From positions 1,419,758-1,483,757 of the forward strand of contig NZ_CTDZ01000009.1 in assembly GCF_001375555.1 (NCBI RefSeq): a stretch of 64,000 nt of DNA, written 5' to 3'. The stretch is from Numidum massiliense (GTDB lineage: Bacteria; Bacillota; Bacilli; Thermoactinomycetales; Novibacillaceae). A program made the translations under genes and the position numbers. The notes under the pieces were generated by a model that was given only the letters and a program-made list of their open reading frames with translations, did no database searches and was not told the DNA's origin. Shown one piece after another: positions 15,852 through 24,325 of this stretch (position 1 is its first letter; every line of letters starts with the position of its first letter).

Positions 15852-16228
15852 CTGTCTCCCTCCCCATAGGCGTCACGTACAATGCGCATCGCTTCCTCGA
15901 AGCCGACGCCCATCTCTTTCATGTCGTTAACGAACATGTTTACATGCTCGCGCTTGAGCTGTTCGCGAAGCTCGGCGAGGATAGCTTCATCGCTCGTCAC
16001 AAATGTGCCTTGGCCCCGTCTCGTCGCCACAATTTCCATCCTTTCCAATTCGCTGTACGTCCGTTGAATCGTGTTCGGATTGACTTTAAATTGCAGCGCC
16101 AATTCGCGCACGGAGGGCAATTTGCTACCCGGTTGCAGATGGCCGCGCACAATTTTCTTCATCACCCGTTCAGCGATTTGCAAGTAGATCGGCTTTGAAG
16201 TAATGAACTGTTCCCCCATCGCATTCAC
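15848..16228 (-). CDS. yhcF: GntR-family repressor, YhcF/YtrA subfamily
   Basis: This is a 126-residue short GntR protein. The winged helix spans residues 10-78 (PIYLQIAERVMKKIVRGHLQPG, LPSVRELALQFKVNPNTIQRTYSELERMEI) and only about 45 residues follow, as in the YtrA subgroup that lacks a full effector domain. It is embedded between the first membrane protein and the ATPases and overlaps both by four bases. YtrA-type repressors bind AGTGTA...TACACT inverted repeats; two such sites lie upstream of this operon (17032-17055 and 17191-17230), so autoregulation is very likely. Confidence 0.88.
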   Translation of the reverse strand: MNAMGEQFITSKPIYLQIAERVMKKIVRGHLQPGSKLPSVRELALQFKVNPNTIQRTYSELERMEIVATRRGQGTFVTSDEAILAELREQLKREHVNMFVNDMKEMGVGFEEAMRIVRDAYGEGDR

Positions 16229-17004
16229 ACCTCTACCGCGTTGTCGATCAACCAGCTGGAGATCGCGAATAAAATGGCGCTCACGAAAATCTGGTAGACG
16301 ATGTACGGTGCGTTTAACGACATGTTTAAATCGAGCAAGAGGTGAAAATGATCGCCAGATATTTTTAAGGCGGCCTTGTTCATTTCACTTTCCGTGGCGG
16401 CGAACAATTGCTCAAATAGAGGCAACGTTTCTAACTTAATAAACAACCAGCCGAGCAAAATCATGAAGGCCAGTGTGAGCCAAAAGCTCCAGCGACCGAA
16501 CCGCTTGCGCAGCACACAGTAAAACGACCACGCAAATACGTACCAAATGGCGCATCCCACGGAAGCGAGGATAAAGACTGCTCCCGTTTCAAACAAAAAC
16601 GTTCCCCCACCGACTTTCGCCAGCCAGTCTTCCTCCCAATACTTGCTGATCAACAAGTGCAACAAATATACGCCAGAGATAATAAAGACGAGACCCTTCC
16701 CTGTCGCTACGAGTAGTTTGACTGCGAGCAGCTTCCACGCCGGCTGCGGGTTGTGTAGCCATAGTTGCAGCTGTTTCCGCTCTTCGCCGAGGCTTTTCAC
16801 CGTGAATACAGTGACGATAAACATGCACACCAGCAAAATGACAAAGGAGCCGAGCATTAAAAAGATTTCCGCCCGCGTGCTCCCTTTCGCTATTGGCCAG
16901 CTAAAAAGTGTGAGCGCACCGAGCAAGTAAACGCCTGCGAGAAAGAAAAACACATTGCGCGTTAAACGTAATTCTTTACGTAACAGACCAGAAAAAGGGT
17001 GCAT
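16225..17004 (-). CDS. yhcE: polytopic membrane protein, YhcE-like
   Basis: This is a 259-residue protein with six or seven hydrophobic helices, for example VFFFLAGVYLLGALTLF near residue 20, VILLVCMFIVTVFTV near 55 and WSFWLTLAFMILLGWLFI near 170. It is the first gene of the yhcEFGHI operon, as in B. subtilis, and its stop overlaps the GntR start. It is probably the permease half for one of the two ATPases. ATG 17004 has GTAGGTGG upstream. One operator lies only 28-51 bases before the start codon, within the leader. Confidence 0.78.
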   Translation of the reverse strand: MHPFSGLLRKELRLTRNVFFFLAGVYLLGALTLFSWPIAKGSTRAEIFLMLGSFVILLVCMFIVTVFTVKSLGEERKQLQLWLHNPQPAWKLLAVKLLVATGKGLVFIISGVYLLHLLISKYWEEDWLAKVGGGTFLFETGAVFILASVGCAIWYVFAWSFYCVLRKRFGRWSFWLTLAFMILLGWLFIKLETLPLFEQLFAATESEMNKAALKISGDHFHLLLDLNMSLNAPYIVYQIFVSAILFAISSWLIDNAVEV

Positions 17005-17031
17005 TATACCACCTACTTTCCAAAATGAGTG

Positions 17032-17055
17032 AGTGTATTAGTAGCCTCATACACT
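17032..17055. promoter_or_regulatory. GntR (YhcF/YtrA-type) operator, proximal copy
   Basis: AGTGTA (17032-17037) and TACACT (17050-17055) are inverted with a 12-base spacer. The same half-sites and spacer length recur at the distal operator. It sits inside the predicted leader of the yhc operon. Confidence 0.7.
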
Positions 17056-17190
17056 AGATCGTTAAAAAAGTGCACTTGACGTGCAGCACGTTACGTGTCG
17101 CACGCGTGTCGTGTGCAATGCGAGCAGCGATTAGCATTTGGACGGAAGACAGTATGTAGATCTGCGTGTTCGATCAGCTGCTGTGTCAGC

Positions 17191-17230
17191 ACTGTATGAG
17201 TGTACTATTTGTATAATACACTCATACAGT
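17191..17230. promoter_or_regulatory. GntR operator, distal copy with perfect 14-bp arms
   Basis: ACTGTATGAGTGTA (17191-17204) and TACACTCATACAGT (17217-17230) are exact inverted repeats around a 12-base spacer. The core AGTGTA-N12-TACACT equals the proximal operator. The site covers the -10 box of the predicted leftward promoter, an ideal repressor position. Confidence 0.8.
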
Positions 17231-17242
17231 TCTAGTTGTCAA
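17213..17242 (-). promoter_or_regulatory. sigma-A promoter of the yhcEFGHI operon
   Basis: On the minus strand TTGACA (17242-17237) is followed after 18 bases by TATTAT (17218-17213). The -10 lies inside the distal operator. Transcription would start near 17205, leaving a leader of about 200 bases that contains the second operator. Confidence 0.7.
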
Positions 17243-17365
17243 CTGCTTTTTTGCACGATTTTCGAAAGAGGTGGTTTATATCCTCTCCTACGTCTTTAAC
17301 TGTTTGTTCCACCATGGACTATAGCAGTCATCTTAATAATTGTTATAATATTAGGAGGTTATTAT

Positions 17366-17641
17366 GTGAAGAGTAATGTGATGATTGACAAAAAAATTGC
17401 CGAGAAGGCCAAAGAGAGTGTTGAGAAGCATATTCGAAAAAAATACGAGGGTATAGAAACAGTCGAATTTATACGTGTTAAGAGGAGTTCACTGGGTGGA
17501 CTAATGGTCGAAGGAATTGTAAATGGTAATGGAGGGTTTTCGGCAAGTGTCGACGAATTGAGCGGTTGTCGAGTTGGCAGTATAGGCGCAAAAAAAAGAT
17601 TCCCCCAATTGAAGGAAGAGTACTTGGAGGAGGACAGTTAA
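17366..17641 (+). CDS. small conserved-looking hypothetical protein
   Basis: This 91-residue charged protein begins with GTG 17366, seven bases after AGGAGG. An ATG two bases earlier (17364) is followed at once by TGA, giving ATGTGA, so that frame cannot be used. The N-terminal 30 residues look helical and lysine-rich; the middle (ETVEFIRVKRSSLGGLMVEGIVNGNGGF) predicts beta strands, a possible alpha/beta fold of the YxiG/DUF1433 kind, but I cannot assign a family. No signal peptide is present. It is the only rightward gene between two leftward operons and is more A+T-rich than they are, which hints at acquisition. A 10-bp inverted repeat spans its stop. Confidence 0.6.
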   Translation: MKSNVMIDKKIAEKAKESVEKHIRKKYEGIETVEFIRVKRSSLGGLMVEGIVNGNGGFSASVDELSGCRVGSIGAKKRFPQLKEEYLEEDS

Positions 17642-17667
17642 CAGTTAACAATCAATGACTGTCCTCC
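17629..17667 (+). terminator. inverted repeat spanning the stop codon of the 91-aa gene
   Basis: GGAGGACAGT (17629-17638) pairs with ACTGTCCTCC (17658-17667). The left arm is within the final codons. Only TTC follows, so it is a weak terminator at best and may instead protect or sequester the mRNA end. Confidence 0.4.
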
Positions 17668-17732
17668 TTCGTTGACGATCTAAAAAAGCACGGCTTCTTG
17701 TGTAATTATTGGAATGAACTAATTAGTGTACG

Positions 17733-18611
17733 TCACAAAAACTGGGCGTAGTCGCGGGCGATGAAACGGCGCATGTACGCCGCGACGTCGCGCATAAACC
17801 CACGCGTCAACTTTTGTCCGACTTGTCTTGCAAACGCATCGACCCAAACGCTCAAGTGTTGCGCTAAAAACGCATGTTGCAACGTGTGTAACTGGGGGCT
17901 TTTTTTCGCCTCGCCGTTTACTAAGCTGGCGATCTCGCCTTCGATCAAGAAGTGCATGAACGCTAGTTCGCAGCCGATGTGATCCAACCGCTCCAGTTGG
18001 GTAAACGGAAAGTGAAAACCGACCGACGTATAAAACTGACTGAGCTGCTCATACCCTTCCCACGACTCAAGGCGATGGTGTGCTTCAAACGGCGGGACGT
18101 AGTGCGGCCCGGGTGCAACGAACAAATTGTCATACTGCAGTTTCAAGTCGAACAGCGACGTGACCTTTAGTTGCCGCACAAGTTTAAGTAAGTCTTGCTC
18201 TTCTCGTTCAAGCACGACCGCTAGCGGCTTGGCCGCCTCAACTAACGGTTCGAAGTTGCCAAAAAACGTTTGCGCGAGCAGGAGATAGACGTGACTGCGT
18301 GCCCGAAGTATTTCCAAGCGATCGTCGTCGTCAGCTTCTGTCACTTCCTCCCCTTTCCTGCCAGACGCACGACTCCCGTGCAACTTGCTTTCCTTCCCAC
18401 AGCTTTCCTTCCCGTAGCTTTTCTTCCCATAGTTTTTCTTCTTATGGTCTACGATCTTATGGCCAACTTCCTCGTGGCCTACGTTCACTGTGCACCCGGG
18501 TGTACGACCAGTGCTTTCTCTACTTTTCGTCCCACACGCCACTTCCGGCCAAGTGCCGTTCATCTCATCACTACCATCTATAATAGCAGTTCCTGCATTT
18601 ATACGTTTCAC
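17733..18611 (-). CDS. TorD/DmsD-family chaperone of the molybdoenzyme
   Basis: This 292-residue protein has a C-terminal TorD/DmsD-like domain (residues about 95-290) with the hallmarks of the family: RSHVYLLLAQTFF, the LQYDNLFVAPGPHYVPPFE motif and CELAFMHFLIEGE. Such chaperones bind the Tat signal of the Mo subunit and help cofactor insertion before export. It starts with GTG 18611, overlapping the stop of the Mo catalytic gene (GTGA). The N-terminal 95 residues are unusual: they are hydrophilic, contain an NYGKK-SYGKE-SCGKE repeat encoded by 15-bp units, and have no counterpart in known chaperones. The real start could lie further in, but no better ribosome site was found. Confidence 0.8.
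   Translation of the reverse strand: MKRINAGTAIIDGSDEMNGTWPEVACGTKSRESTGRTPGCTVNVGHEEVGHKIVDHKKKNYGKKSYGKESCGKESKLHGSRASGRKGEEVTEADDDDRLEILRARSHVYLLLAQTFFGNFEPLVEAAKPLAVVLEREEQDLLKLVRQLKVTSLFDLKLQYDNLFVAPGPHYVPPFEAHHRLESWEGYEQLSQFYTSVGFHFPFTQLERLDHIGCELAFMHFLIEGEIASLVNGEAKKSPQLHTLQHAFLAQHLSVWVDAFARQVGQKLTRGFMRDVAAYMRRFIARDYAQFL
18387..18431. repeat. three 15-bp tandem units in the chaperone gene
   Basis: The units at 18387-18401, 18402-18416 and 18417-18431 read GCTTTCCTTCCCACA, GCTTTCCTTCCCGTA and GCTTTTCTTCCCATA. They keep the reading frame and encode the (S/N)(Y/C)GK(K/E) repeats. Confidence 0.85.
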
Positions 18612-21600
18612 GCCTTCTTCACCTCCACCCGGGTAAACAGTTGCGCCGCTGCGCCTCCAATCGGGTCAAACATCGCGTTGTTGCCGAGGCTCGGATCGAT
18701 GCTCAATAAGTTGTTGGCGGAAAAGCCGGTGTCGCGCCCTTGCGCGTATTGACGCACCTCGTGCATCGGCTTGGAAAACTCAAACGACGTATGCCCGTAC
18801 CGCTTCGCCGCTCCGGTCCAGTTGCCGTCGATTTTCACCGGTTTGGAGCCGTAGGCGAAGTGCCCGAAGTTGTAGCTACAGCCGATGACACCAGGTCGGA
18901 TCCCTTCCGTCACCATCACTTCTCCTTTGGCGGTGAAGCTGTCGGACTTAATTTCAATCCCATCGCCGTTTTTAAGGCCGCGCTGCTTAGCGTCGCGCGG
19001 ATTCATCCACACTGGGTTAGCGGAGCGAATTTCTCGCAGCCAAGCGGAAGAAATGTTGCGGTGAGTGCCGACGTGGCGCGCCTTCCAGTTCGTCATAATT
19101 AACGGGTACTTGCTCTCGTACGCATCGCCGTCGTACATTTTAATTTGTTCCACGAGGGGAATGCCGCTGTAGTACTCCCCGCTGAAGGAATGTTTTTGTC
19201 CGGCCACTTTTTCGTCGTAAAAGTCCGCTTGCCCCGCAAACTGGTACTTCAGTTTCTCCCCGACGTATTCGTTGCCCGCCGCTTCAAATCGCCCGCCGCG
19301 GTTTAACACGTAGACGACCTTCGCCCACTCTTCCGGCTTCACCGCTTTTTTCCATCGCTCGTCGTCGAAGTAGTTGCCGAGCGCTTTTTGCCGCGCCTTC
19401 GCAAACAGTTTGATTTCTTCGCTGTTTGCATCAGGCACCGGTTCGTCGTTGTAGGCGATGTTGGCGGCCATTTTTAAGTAAAAGTCTGCGGCGGAGTCGA
19501 GGGGACTGCCGTCCGTAAAGGCGCCCTTGCCGACGCCTGGCAATTTCATTTCCTTTAACAAGTCGATAAAGACGTCTTCGACTGCACGCGCTTCTTTGAC
19601 GACGCGCGTCACCGGCTGCATCACACTGCTGAGCTTCAGCGGGAGGTTCGGGTAGATCGTCTCTTGCCCCCACCGTTCGAGATACGTCAAGTCGGGTAGC
19701 ACGTAGTCCGCGTATTTTGCCCCTTCGCTAAGCGTGACGTCAAGTGAGACGAGTAGCGGAATTTTTTGCTGATCCCGTAGCACGTCGATGTTTTTATGGC
19801 CAGCTGGCATGGATAAAATCGGGTTCATGCGGTAAATGAACAGTGCCTTCAGCCCGTACGGATAGCCTTCGCCAGCGCTCGGAATGAGTTCGTGGGACGA
19901 GTTCCCCGTCGTCGGGAACCACGGCCGGAGCGCCGGATACCCGCCGTCGCGTGCATAGACAGAGCTGTTTTCATACGCTGACTGTTTGCGCGTGATCGGA
20001 ATGCCCCATGGCGCATGCCCGTTCGGCACGTTTAATAAGTCGTAGTTGCCTTCGAACGGCGCATAATCAGCGCCCCCGGACAAACTGCCGCCCTTCCAGT
20101 CGTAGTTGCCGATCAAGTGGTTGAGGCAGTTGATCGCCCGCGTGTTGTAATAGCCGTTCGTATGCATCGCCGGGCCGCGGTACAGCCAGGCGACCGCTTT
20201 TTTGCCGTAGGACGTAAATTGTTTCGCCAACTCGATAATTTGCGCCTTACTTATGCCGGTAATTTTGGCGTATTCCGCGAGTGATTTTTTCATCACTTCT
20301 TCTTTGTACAGCGCAAAAACTGATTTGACGCGCATCCCTTTGACTGTCGTATCGACTTCCAGCGTGCCCTCCGCCGCTTTGTCACTTACCGTTGGCTTAC
20401 CGCCTGAAAGGACGACAAACTGTTCCTCTGTGCCGATTCCTAAATCGGAAGCGCGTAATTTCGGCCGCTTCTCGTCGCTCAAATTGACTAAGTGGGTCGC
20501 GTCGCTCCACGTCGGTTCGCCGTCTTTCGTCGCTGCCTCGGCATTCGGATTCGTCAAATACCGCTCGTCGAATTTTTTGTGCTCGATCATCCAACGAGCA
20601 ATCGCGTGTGCCAGTGCCCCGTCCGTCCCGGGAATGATTGGCACCCAAATGTCCGCTTTTTCCGCCGTTTTACTCATGCGCGAGTCGACGACCGCCATCT
20701 TCATGCCGCGCTGTTTCGCATTCATCGTTTTCGGGGTCAGCCACGTCGGCCCTTTGTTCGCCACGAGTGGGTTCGTGCCGAAGACGAGCATGAACTCCGC
20801 GTTGTCCAAGTCGGCGTACGTGCGCCGCTTACGGTTGACGCTGAACGAGTTTTGGTTGCCGATGACGCTGCTCACACCGCATATGGACCCGTGGTCGTCA
20901 AAGTTGACGCTGCCGAACCCTTGTGCCCAAATGCGCTCTTGCATGAAGTCGCGCCGATCGCCGCCGAGGCAAGCGATTTGGTTCGCTTTTGGCCCGAAGT
21001 CGGGGTGCTTCGTGTCAATTAGCACATCGCTGTATTTTTTATCGAAGGCTTCTTGCGTCATCTTGCCCTCTTTCACTTTTTCCCAGTCGGCCATCACTTT
21101 ATCTTCCGGCGCGTACGCCCATAACTGTTTCAAGCCAGGCGTACCGAGGTCGGGACTGCCTTCGAGAATTTCTTTGTACGCTTGCTCCCAACTAATGCTG
21201 ATCCACTTTTCACTGCCTCGCGGGCCAACCCGCTTCAGCGGCGTGCGGACGCGAAAGGCGTCGTAAGCCGTCTGAATGCCTGCCTGCCCTTTCAAACACG
21301 TCCGGCCACCGCGAAACCCTCTTCCCGCTACGGCGACGCTACCCCCGCCGAGCGCCGCTTTGGCGATGGGAGTGTCGTAGTCGATTTGTCCGAACGGTAC
21401 CATATTGAGTGGACTGTACGGGTTGCCAGCGATTTTGCGTACGAGTGATGTGTGCCCGTTTCGTTTATTTTCCATAATGTACGTTTTGATTGTGCAGTGG
21501 GTGTTACATTGCTCGCACGTCGTGTACAGCACGTTTTCCGCCGTGTAATCTTGGTAACTCGTGCCGATGCCGTGATCTTTATCTTCCCACACATTGTGCG

Positions 21601-21775
21601 TCAACTGGCGCAGCGGACTCGTAAAGAACGGGGAGACGAGCGCCATCGCCCCTAAAATACCGGCCCCTTTAATAAAGGAACGACGCGACATTTTTTTGTC
21701 CGACTTCCCGTCATTCTCGACAAGTTCTTGTAGCACACCGTCTGGCGTTTGTTTACGATTGTGTTGATCAGCCAC
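18608..21775 (-). CDS. Tat-exported molybdopterin oxidoreductase catalytic subunit (tetrathionate/selenate/polysulfide-reductase-like)
   Basis: This is a 1055-residue CISM-type catalytic subunit. A twin-arginine signal SRRSFIKGAG lies at residues 30-39 and is followed by a hydrophobic stretch, so it acts outside the membrane. A [4Fe-4S] site is formed by C87, C90, C94 and C160. C299 in DDHGSICGVSS is placed as the molybdenum ligand, and the C-terminal part has the molydop-binding domain (NPVWMNPRDAKQRGLKNGD). Length, Cys ligand and the Fe-S / NrfD / Mo gene order match TtrBCA tetrathionate reductase and SrdBCA selenate reductase; thiosulfate/polysulfide reductases are shorter. The true electron acceptor is not decidable from sequence. 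It overlaps the NrfD gene by eight bases. Confidence 0.85.
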   Translation of the reverse strand: MADQHNRKQTPDGVLQELVENDGKSDKKMSRRSFIKGAGILGAMALVSPFFTSPLRQLTHNVWEDKDHGIGTSYQDYTAENVLYTTCEQCNTHCTIKTYIMENKRNGHTSLVRKIAGNPYSPLNMVPFGQIDYDTPIAKAALGGGSVAVAGRGFRGGRTCLKGQAGIQTAYDAFRVRTPLKRVGPRGSEKWISISWEQAYKEILEGSPDLGTPGLKQLWAYAPEDKVMADWEKVKEGKMTQEAFDKKYSDVLIDTKHPDFGPKANQIACLGGDRRDFMQERIWAQGFGSVNFDDHGSICGVSSVIGNQNSFSVNRKRRTYADLDNAEFMLVFGTNPLVANKGPTWLTPKTMNAKQRGMKMAVVDSRMSKTAEKADIWVPIIPGTDGALAHAIARWMIEHKKFDERYLTNPNAEAATKDGEPTWSDATHLVNLSDEKRPKLRASDLGIGTEEQFVVLSGGKPTVSDKAAEGTLEVDTTVKGMRVKSVFALYKEEVMKKSLAEYAKITGISKAQIIELAKQFTSYGKKAVAWLYRGPAMHTNGYYNTRAINCLNHLIGNYDWKGGSLSGGADYAPFEGNYDLLNVPNGHAPWGIPITRKQSAYENSSVYARDGGYPALRPWFPTTGNSSHELIPSAGEGYPYGLKALFIYRMNPILSMPAGHKNIDVLRDQQKIPLLVSLDVTLSEGAKYADYVLPDLTYLERWGQETIYPNLPLKLSSVMQPVTRVVKEARAVEDVFIDLLKEMKLPGVGKGAFTDGSPLDSAADFYLKMAANIAYNDEPVPDANSEEIKLFAKARQKALGNYFDDERWKKAVKPEEWAKVVYVLNRGGRFEAAGNEYVGEKLKYQFAGQADFYDEKVAGQKHSFSGEYYSGIPLVEQIKMYDGDAYESKYPLIMTNWKARHVGTHRNISSAWLREIRSANPVWMNPRDAKQRGLKNGDGIEIKSDSFTAKGEVMVTEGIRPGVIGCSYNFGHFAYGSKPVKIDGNWTGAAKRYGHTSFEFSKPMHEVRQYAQGRDTGFSANNLLSIDPSLGNNAMFDPIGGAAAQLFTRVEVKKA

Positions 21776-23225
21776 GGGTCATCACCTCTTCCTCTTCCGC
21801 TTTATCTTCCACTTCTAGCGGCAACCACTTCGCACCAAACGAGTAAATGATTAAACCCATTGCCACGACACCGATCGACGCTAGCCACTCGACGAGGTTC
21901 GGGCTGTAGTACCCGTGCGGCATTCCTTCTAGCGGGTGTACGATTTGCGTCGGGACGACGATGTTGAAGCGCACTCCGATGATGCCGATGACGATGAGGA
22001 TCGCTGCCGCCATAAGCCACCACACGTTGTCGCGCAATTTTTTGCTGGCGACGATGACGATCGGGACGACGGAACCGAGCAATATTTGTACCCCCCAGAA
22101 CGACCACGAGAACGGTCCGGTAAACATTACTTTAAAAATTGCCATTTCCGCTGGTTCCAAGTTGTAAAAGCCGACGAGAAACTCGTAAAACTCGAGCAGT
22201 AAGTCGATTGCTAGGAAAAAAACCATTAAGTTCGCTAACCCTTTGACCATTGGCACGTCGACTTCGCGGCCGCGCACTTTATTTTGAATGACGTACATCG
22301 CTGTAAGTAGCGCCGTGCCGGAAACGAGAGCGGAGACGACGAAGACGATCGGGAAAAGGGCGCTGTTCCAGTACGGCTGTGCTTTGACGAAGGCGAACAG
22401 CGTCCCTGTGCCGCCGTGCACGCCGATGATCGCGATCGGAATGCCTAAAATGCCGAGAATTTTCATCCAACGGTGATCTTTCTTCTGCGATTCCTCGGAC
22501 GTGTCGGTACTGCCGAGTGTCAACCATTTACTGAGCTTCGCCACCCATCCGGTACCTTCGCGGGAACGCGTAATTAAATCGACGCGCATGGAGAAGTACA
22601 ACTCCGTCATGAGCAGTACGACGTACACAAGGTAAAAGCGCACTTCCCACGACAGCATGCTAAGTATGTTCCAATAAGCGAGTGAGTGCCAAAACCGTTC
22701 CATCCGCCCGATGTCGAGAAAGACGAAGGTGAGCGCGACGATCATGCAGACAAAAGCGGTAAATAAAGCGTAACGCCCCACTTTTTCATACTGCTCCATC
22801 CCGAATACGAAGATGAGCGTCGACAATAGAAAAGCGCCTGCGCTCAAGCCGACGAAAAAGATGTAAAAAACGATCCACGCACCCCACGGCACGAATTGGT
22901 TCAAATTAGTGACGGAAAGCCCTTCGACTAAGCGGTACACGATGGCGCTGCCGCCGATGACGAACAGGACGGCTAGCACAGCGATCCACAGTTTAAAGCC
23001 TCGCTGCCCTTTCCGAGACTGAACCGCTTCGGCCTGCTGTGCTTTAGTTCCTGTCACGGTAGACGGCTGCACGCCCGCACCGTTCCTCGTAGACGGCTCT
23101 GCCTCGGATGGCTTCTCGGATCGCTTCGCAGCTGGCTCGCTCATTGCCGTGTCCTTCGTTCCGGGGCGCCTTAACCCCCGCATTTTTACACTATCCGTTG
23201 TGGACACGTTAATCGCTCCTTTCAT
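21768..23225 (-). CDS. NrfD/PsrC-type membrane anchor, quinol-oxidising subunit
   Basis: This 485-residue protein has a hydrophilic N-terminal tail of about 75 residues and then roughly nine membrane helices, from FKLWIAVLAVLFVIGGSAIVY to GVVAMGLIIYSFGAKWLPL. The helical part matches the NrfD (polysulfide reductase NrfD) family, which takes electrons from menaquinol and passes them to the Fe-S subunit. The N-tail contains several possible starts (for example M at MSEPAAKRSEK), so the true start is uncertain; I kept the first, 13 bases after the Fe-S gene. The tail is rich in Ser, Glu, Thr and Gln and likely disordered. Confidence 0.85.
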   Translation of the reverse strand: MKGAINVSTTDSVKMRGLRRPGTKDTAMSEPAAKRSEKPSEAEPSTRNGAGVQPSTVTGTKAQQAEAVQSRKGQRGFKLWIAVLAVLFVIGGSAIVYRLVEGLSVTNLNQFVPWGAWIVFYIFFVGLSAGAFLLSTLIFVFGMEQYEKVGRYALFTAFVCMIVALTFVFLDIGRMERFWHSLAYWNILSMLSWEVRFYLVYVVLLMTELYFSMRVDLITRSREGTGWVAKLSKWLTLGSTDTSEESQKKDHRWMKILGILGIPIAIIGVHGGTGTLFAFVKAQPYWNSALFPIVFVVSALVSGTALLTAMYVIQNKVRGREVDVPMVKGLANLMVFFLAIDLLLEFYEFLVGFYNLEPAEMAIFKVMFTGPFSWSFWGVQILLGSVVPIVIVASKKLRDNVWWLMAAAILIVIGIIGVRFNIVVPTQIVHPLEGMPHGYYSPNLVEWLASIGVVAMGLIIYSFGAKWLPLEVEDKAEEEEVMTRG

Positions 23226-23237
23226 TCGTTAATTTGT

Positions 23238-24095
23238 TCACATTAAGTAAATGACGCGCGGTTCTGTGCCTAACTCTTCCTTCAGGCGGAAGGCGCGCGG
23301 GCTGTTGGCCAACTTGGACACGACGCTGTTCGGGTCGTCGAGGTCGCCGAAATAACGGGCGTCGCCGATGCACGTCTCTACACAAGCCGGTTCTTCGCCG
23401 CGCTGCAAGCGGTGGAAACAAAATGAACATTTGCGCACGGTGCCAATCGGCGTTTTGTTTTTCTTCCGCTCGCCGCGCTCCATGCCGTACTCCGGCGCCT
23501 GTACCGCGTCAAAGCTCGTCATCTCTTCTTCGTAACTGTCGCCGAAATCGTACGTGCGCGCGCCGTACGGGCAGGCGACCATGCAATAGCGGCAGCCGAT
23601 ACAACGGTCGTTGTCGATAGCGACGATCCCGTCTTCGCGCTTATACGTAGCGCGCACGGGACAGACGGCGACACACGGCGGTTTGTCGCACTGCATGCAC
23701 GGCCGTGGCAAGTTGACGCGGCTGACGTTCGGAAACGTCCCCGTCTCCTCTTCTAACACGACGTTGTAGGACACGCCGGGCGGGGTGCGGTTTTCCGCTT
23801 TACACGACACTGTACACGTGTCGCAGCCGACACACTTTTGTAAATCGATCACCATTCCCCAGCGCGGCCCTTTCCGCTTCGACTCTTCTACTAGCTGGAG
23901 ACGTTCGCCGAACTCTTTTTTCACTTGTGAGTCGTACTTTTTAACAAATTGCTCGCGCGTCATTTTCCCACTTGATAGACGGCGTGCATCTTCGGCCATA
24001 TTTAAGCCGAGGGCGGTGCTGTACGGCGAGTCGGCGAGAATTTCTTGTGCCCCTTGCACGAAATTGTTCAAAAGGCGATGATAAACGTCCTTCAT
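23238..24095 (-). CDS. four-cluster [4Fe-4S] electron-transfer subunit
   Basis: This is a 285-residue ferredoxin-like subunit of the DmsB/TtrB/PsrB type. Four cysteine groups can be read: [37 protein letters not shown] and CSFCFHRL...CVETC, giving sixteen ligands for four clusters. It would shuttle electrons from the NrfD subunit to the Mo subunit. No Tat signal is present, so it is probably carried out together with the Mo subunit. About 75 residues precede the first cluster, longer than in typical DmsB. Its start overlaps the tatA stop (ATGA). Confidence 0.88.
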   Translation of the reverse strand: MKDVYHRLLNNFVQGAQEILADSPYSTALGLNMAEDARRLSSGKMTREQFVKKYDSQVKKEFGERLQLVEESKRKGPRWGMVIDLQKCVGCDTCTVSCKAENRTPPGVSYNVVLEEETGTFPNVSRVNLPRPCMQCDKPPCVAVCPVRATYKREDGIVAIDNDRCIGCRYCMVACPYGARTYDFGDSYEEEMTSFDAVQAPEYGMERGERKKNKTPIGTVRKCSFCFHRLQRGEEPACVETCIGDARYFGDLDDPNSVVSKLANSPRAFRLKEELGTEPRVIYLM

Positions 24096-24280
24096 CGTTT
24101 ATCTTCCCCCTCTTTTTGTGACTTGTCGCTGTCGTCCGCGGTCAGCTCACGCGTGGCGCGCTTAAATTCTTTCAGCGTCGTCCCGACGGCGCGACCGAGT
24201 TCCGGCAACTTACTCGGACCGAATAGAAGTAAGGCGACAACTAATATAATGATCAAACCAGGAACACCGATGCTCGGCAT
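24092..24280 (-). CDS. tatA: Sec-independent translocase component TatA
   Basis: This 62-residue protein has the TatA pattern: a short N-terminus, one membrane helix ([18 protein letters not shown]), the [14 protein letters not shown] hinge and amphipathic helix, and a charged tail. TatA forms the protein-conducting part of the twin-arginine pathway. ATG 24280 is chosen because GGAGGG lies six bases upstream. It is the first gene of the molybdoenzyme operon, whose catalytic subunit carries a Tat signal, so it is likely a dedicated or induced TatA. No tatC is in the window. Confidence 0.92.
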   Translation of the reverse strand: MPSIGVPGLIIILVVALLLFGPSKLPELGRAVGTTLKEFKRATRELTADDSDKSQKEGEDKR

Positions 24281-24325
24281 GTGTGATCCCTCCATCACCT
24301 GTTTTTGAACGGCTCACCCTATAAC

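Noticed and set aside
20253-21266. Long rightward open frame opposite the molybdoenzyme gene (337 codons)
   Set aside because: It lies entirely antisense to a clear gene, has no ribosome site and its product has no recognisable fold; it reflects the codon bias of the real gene.
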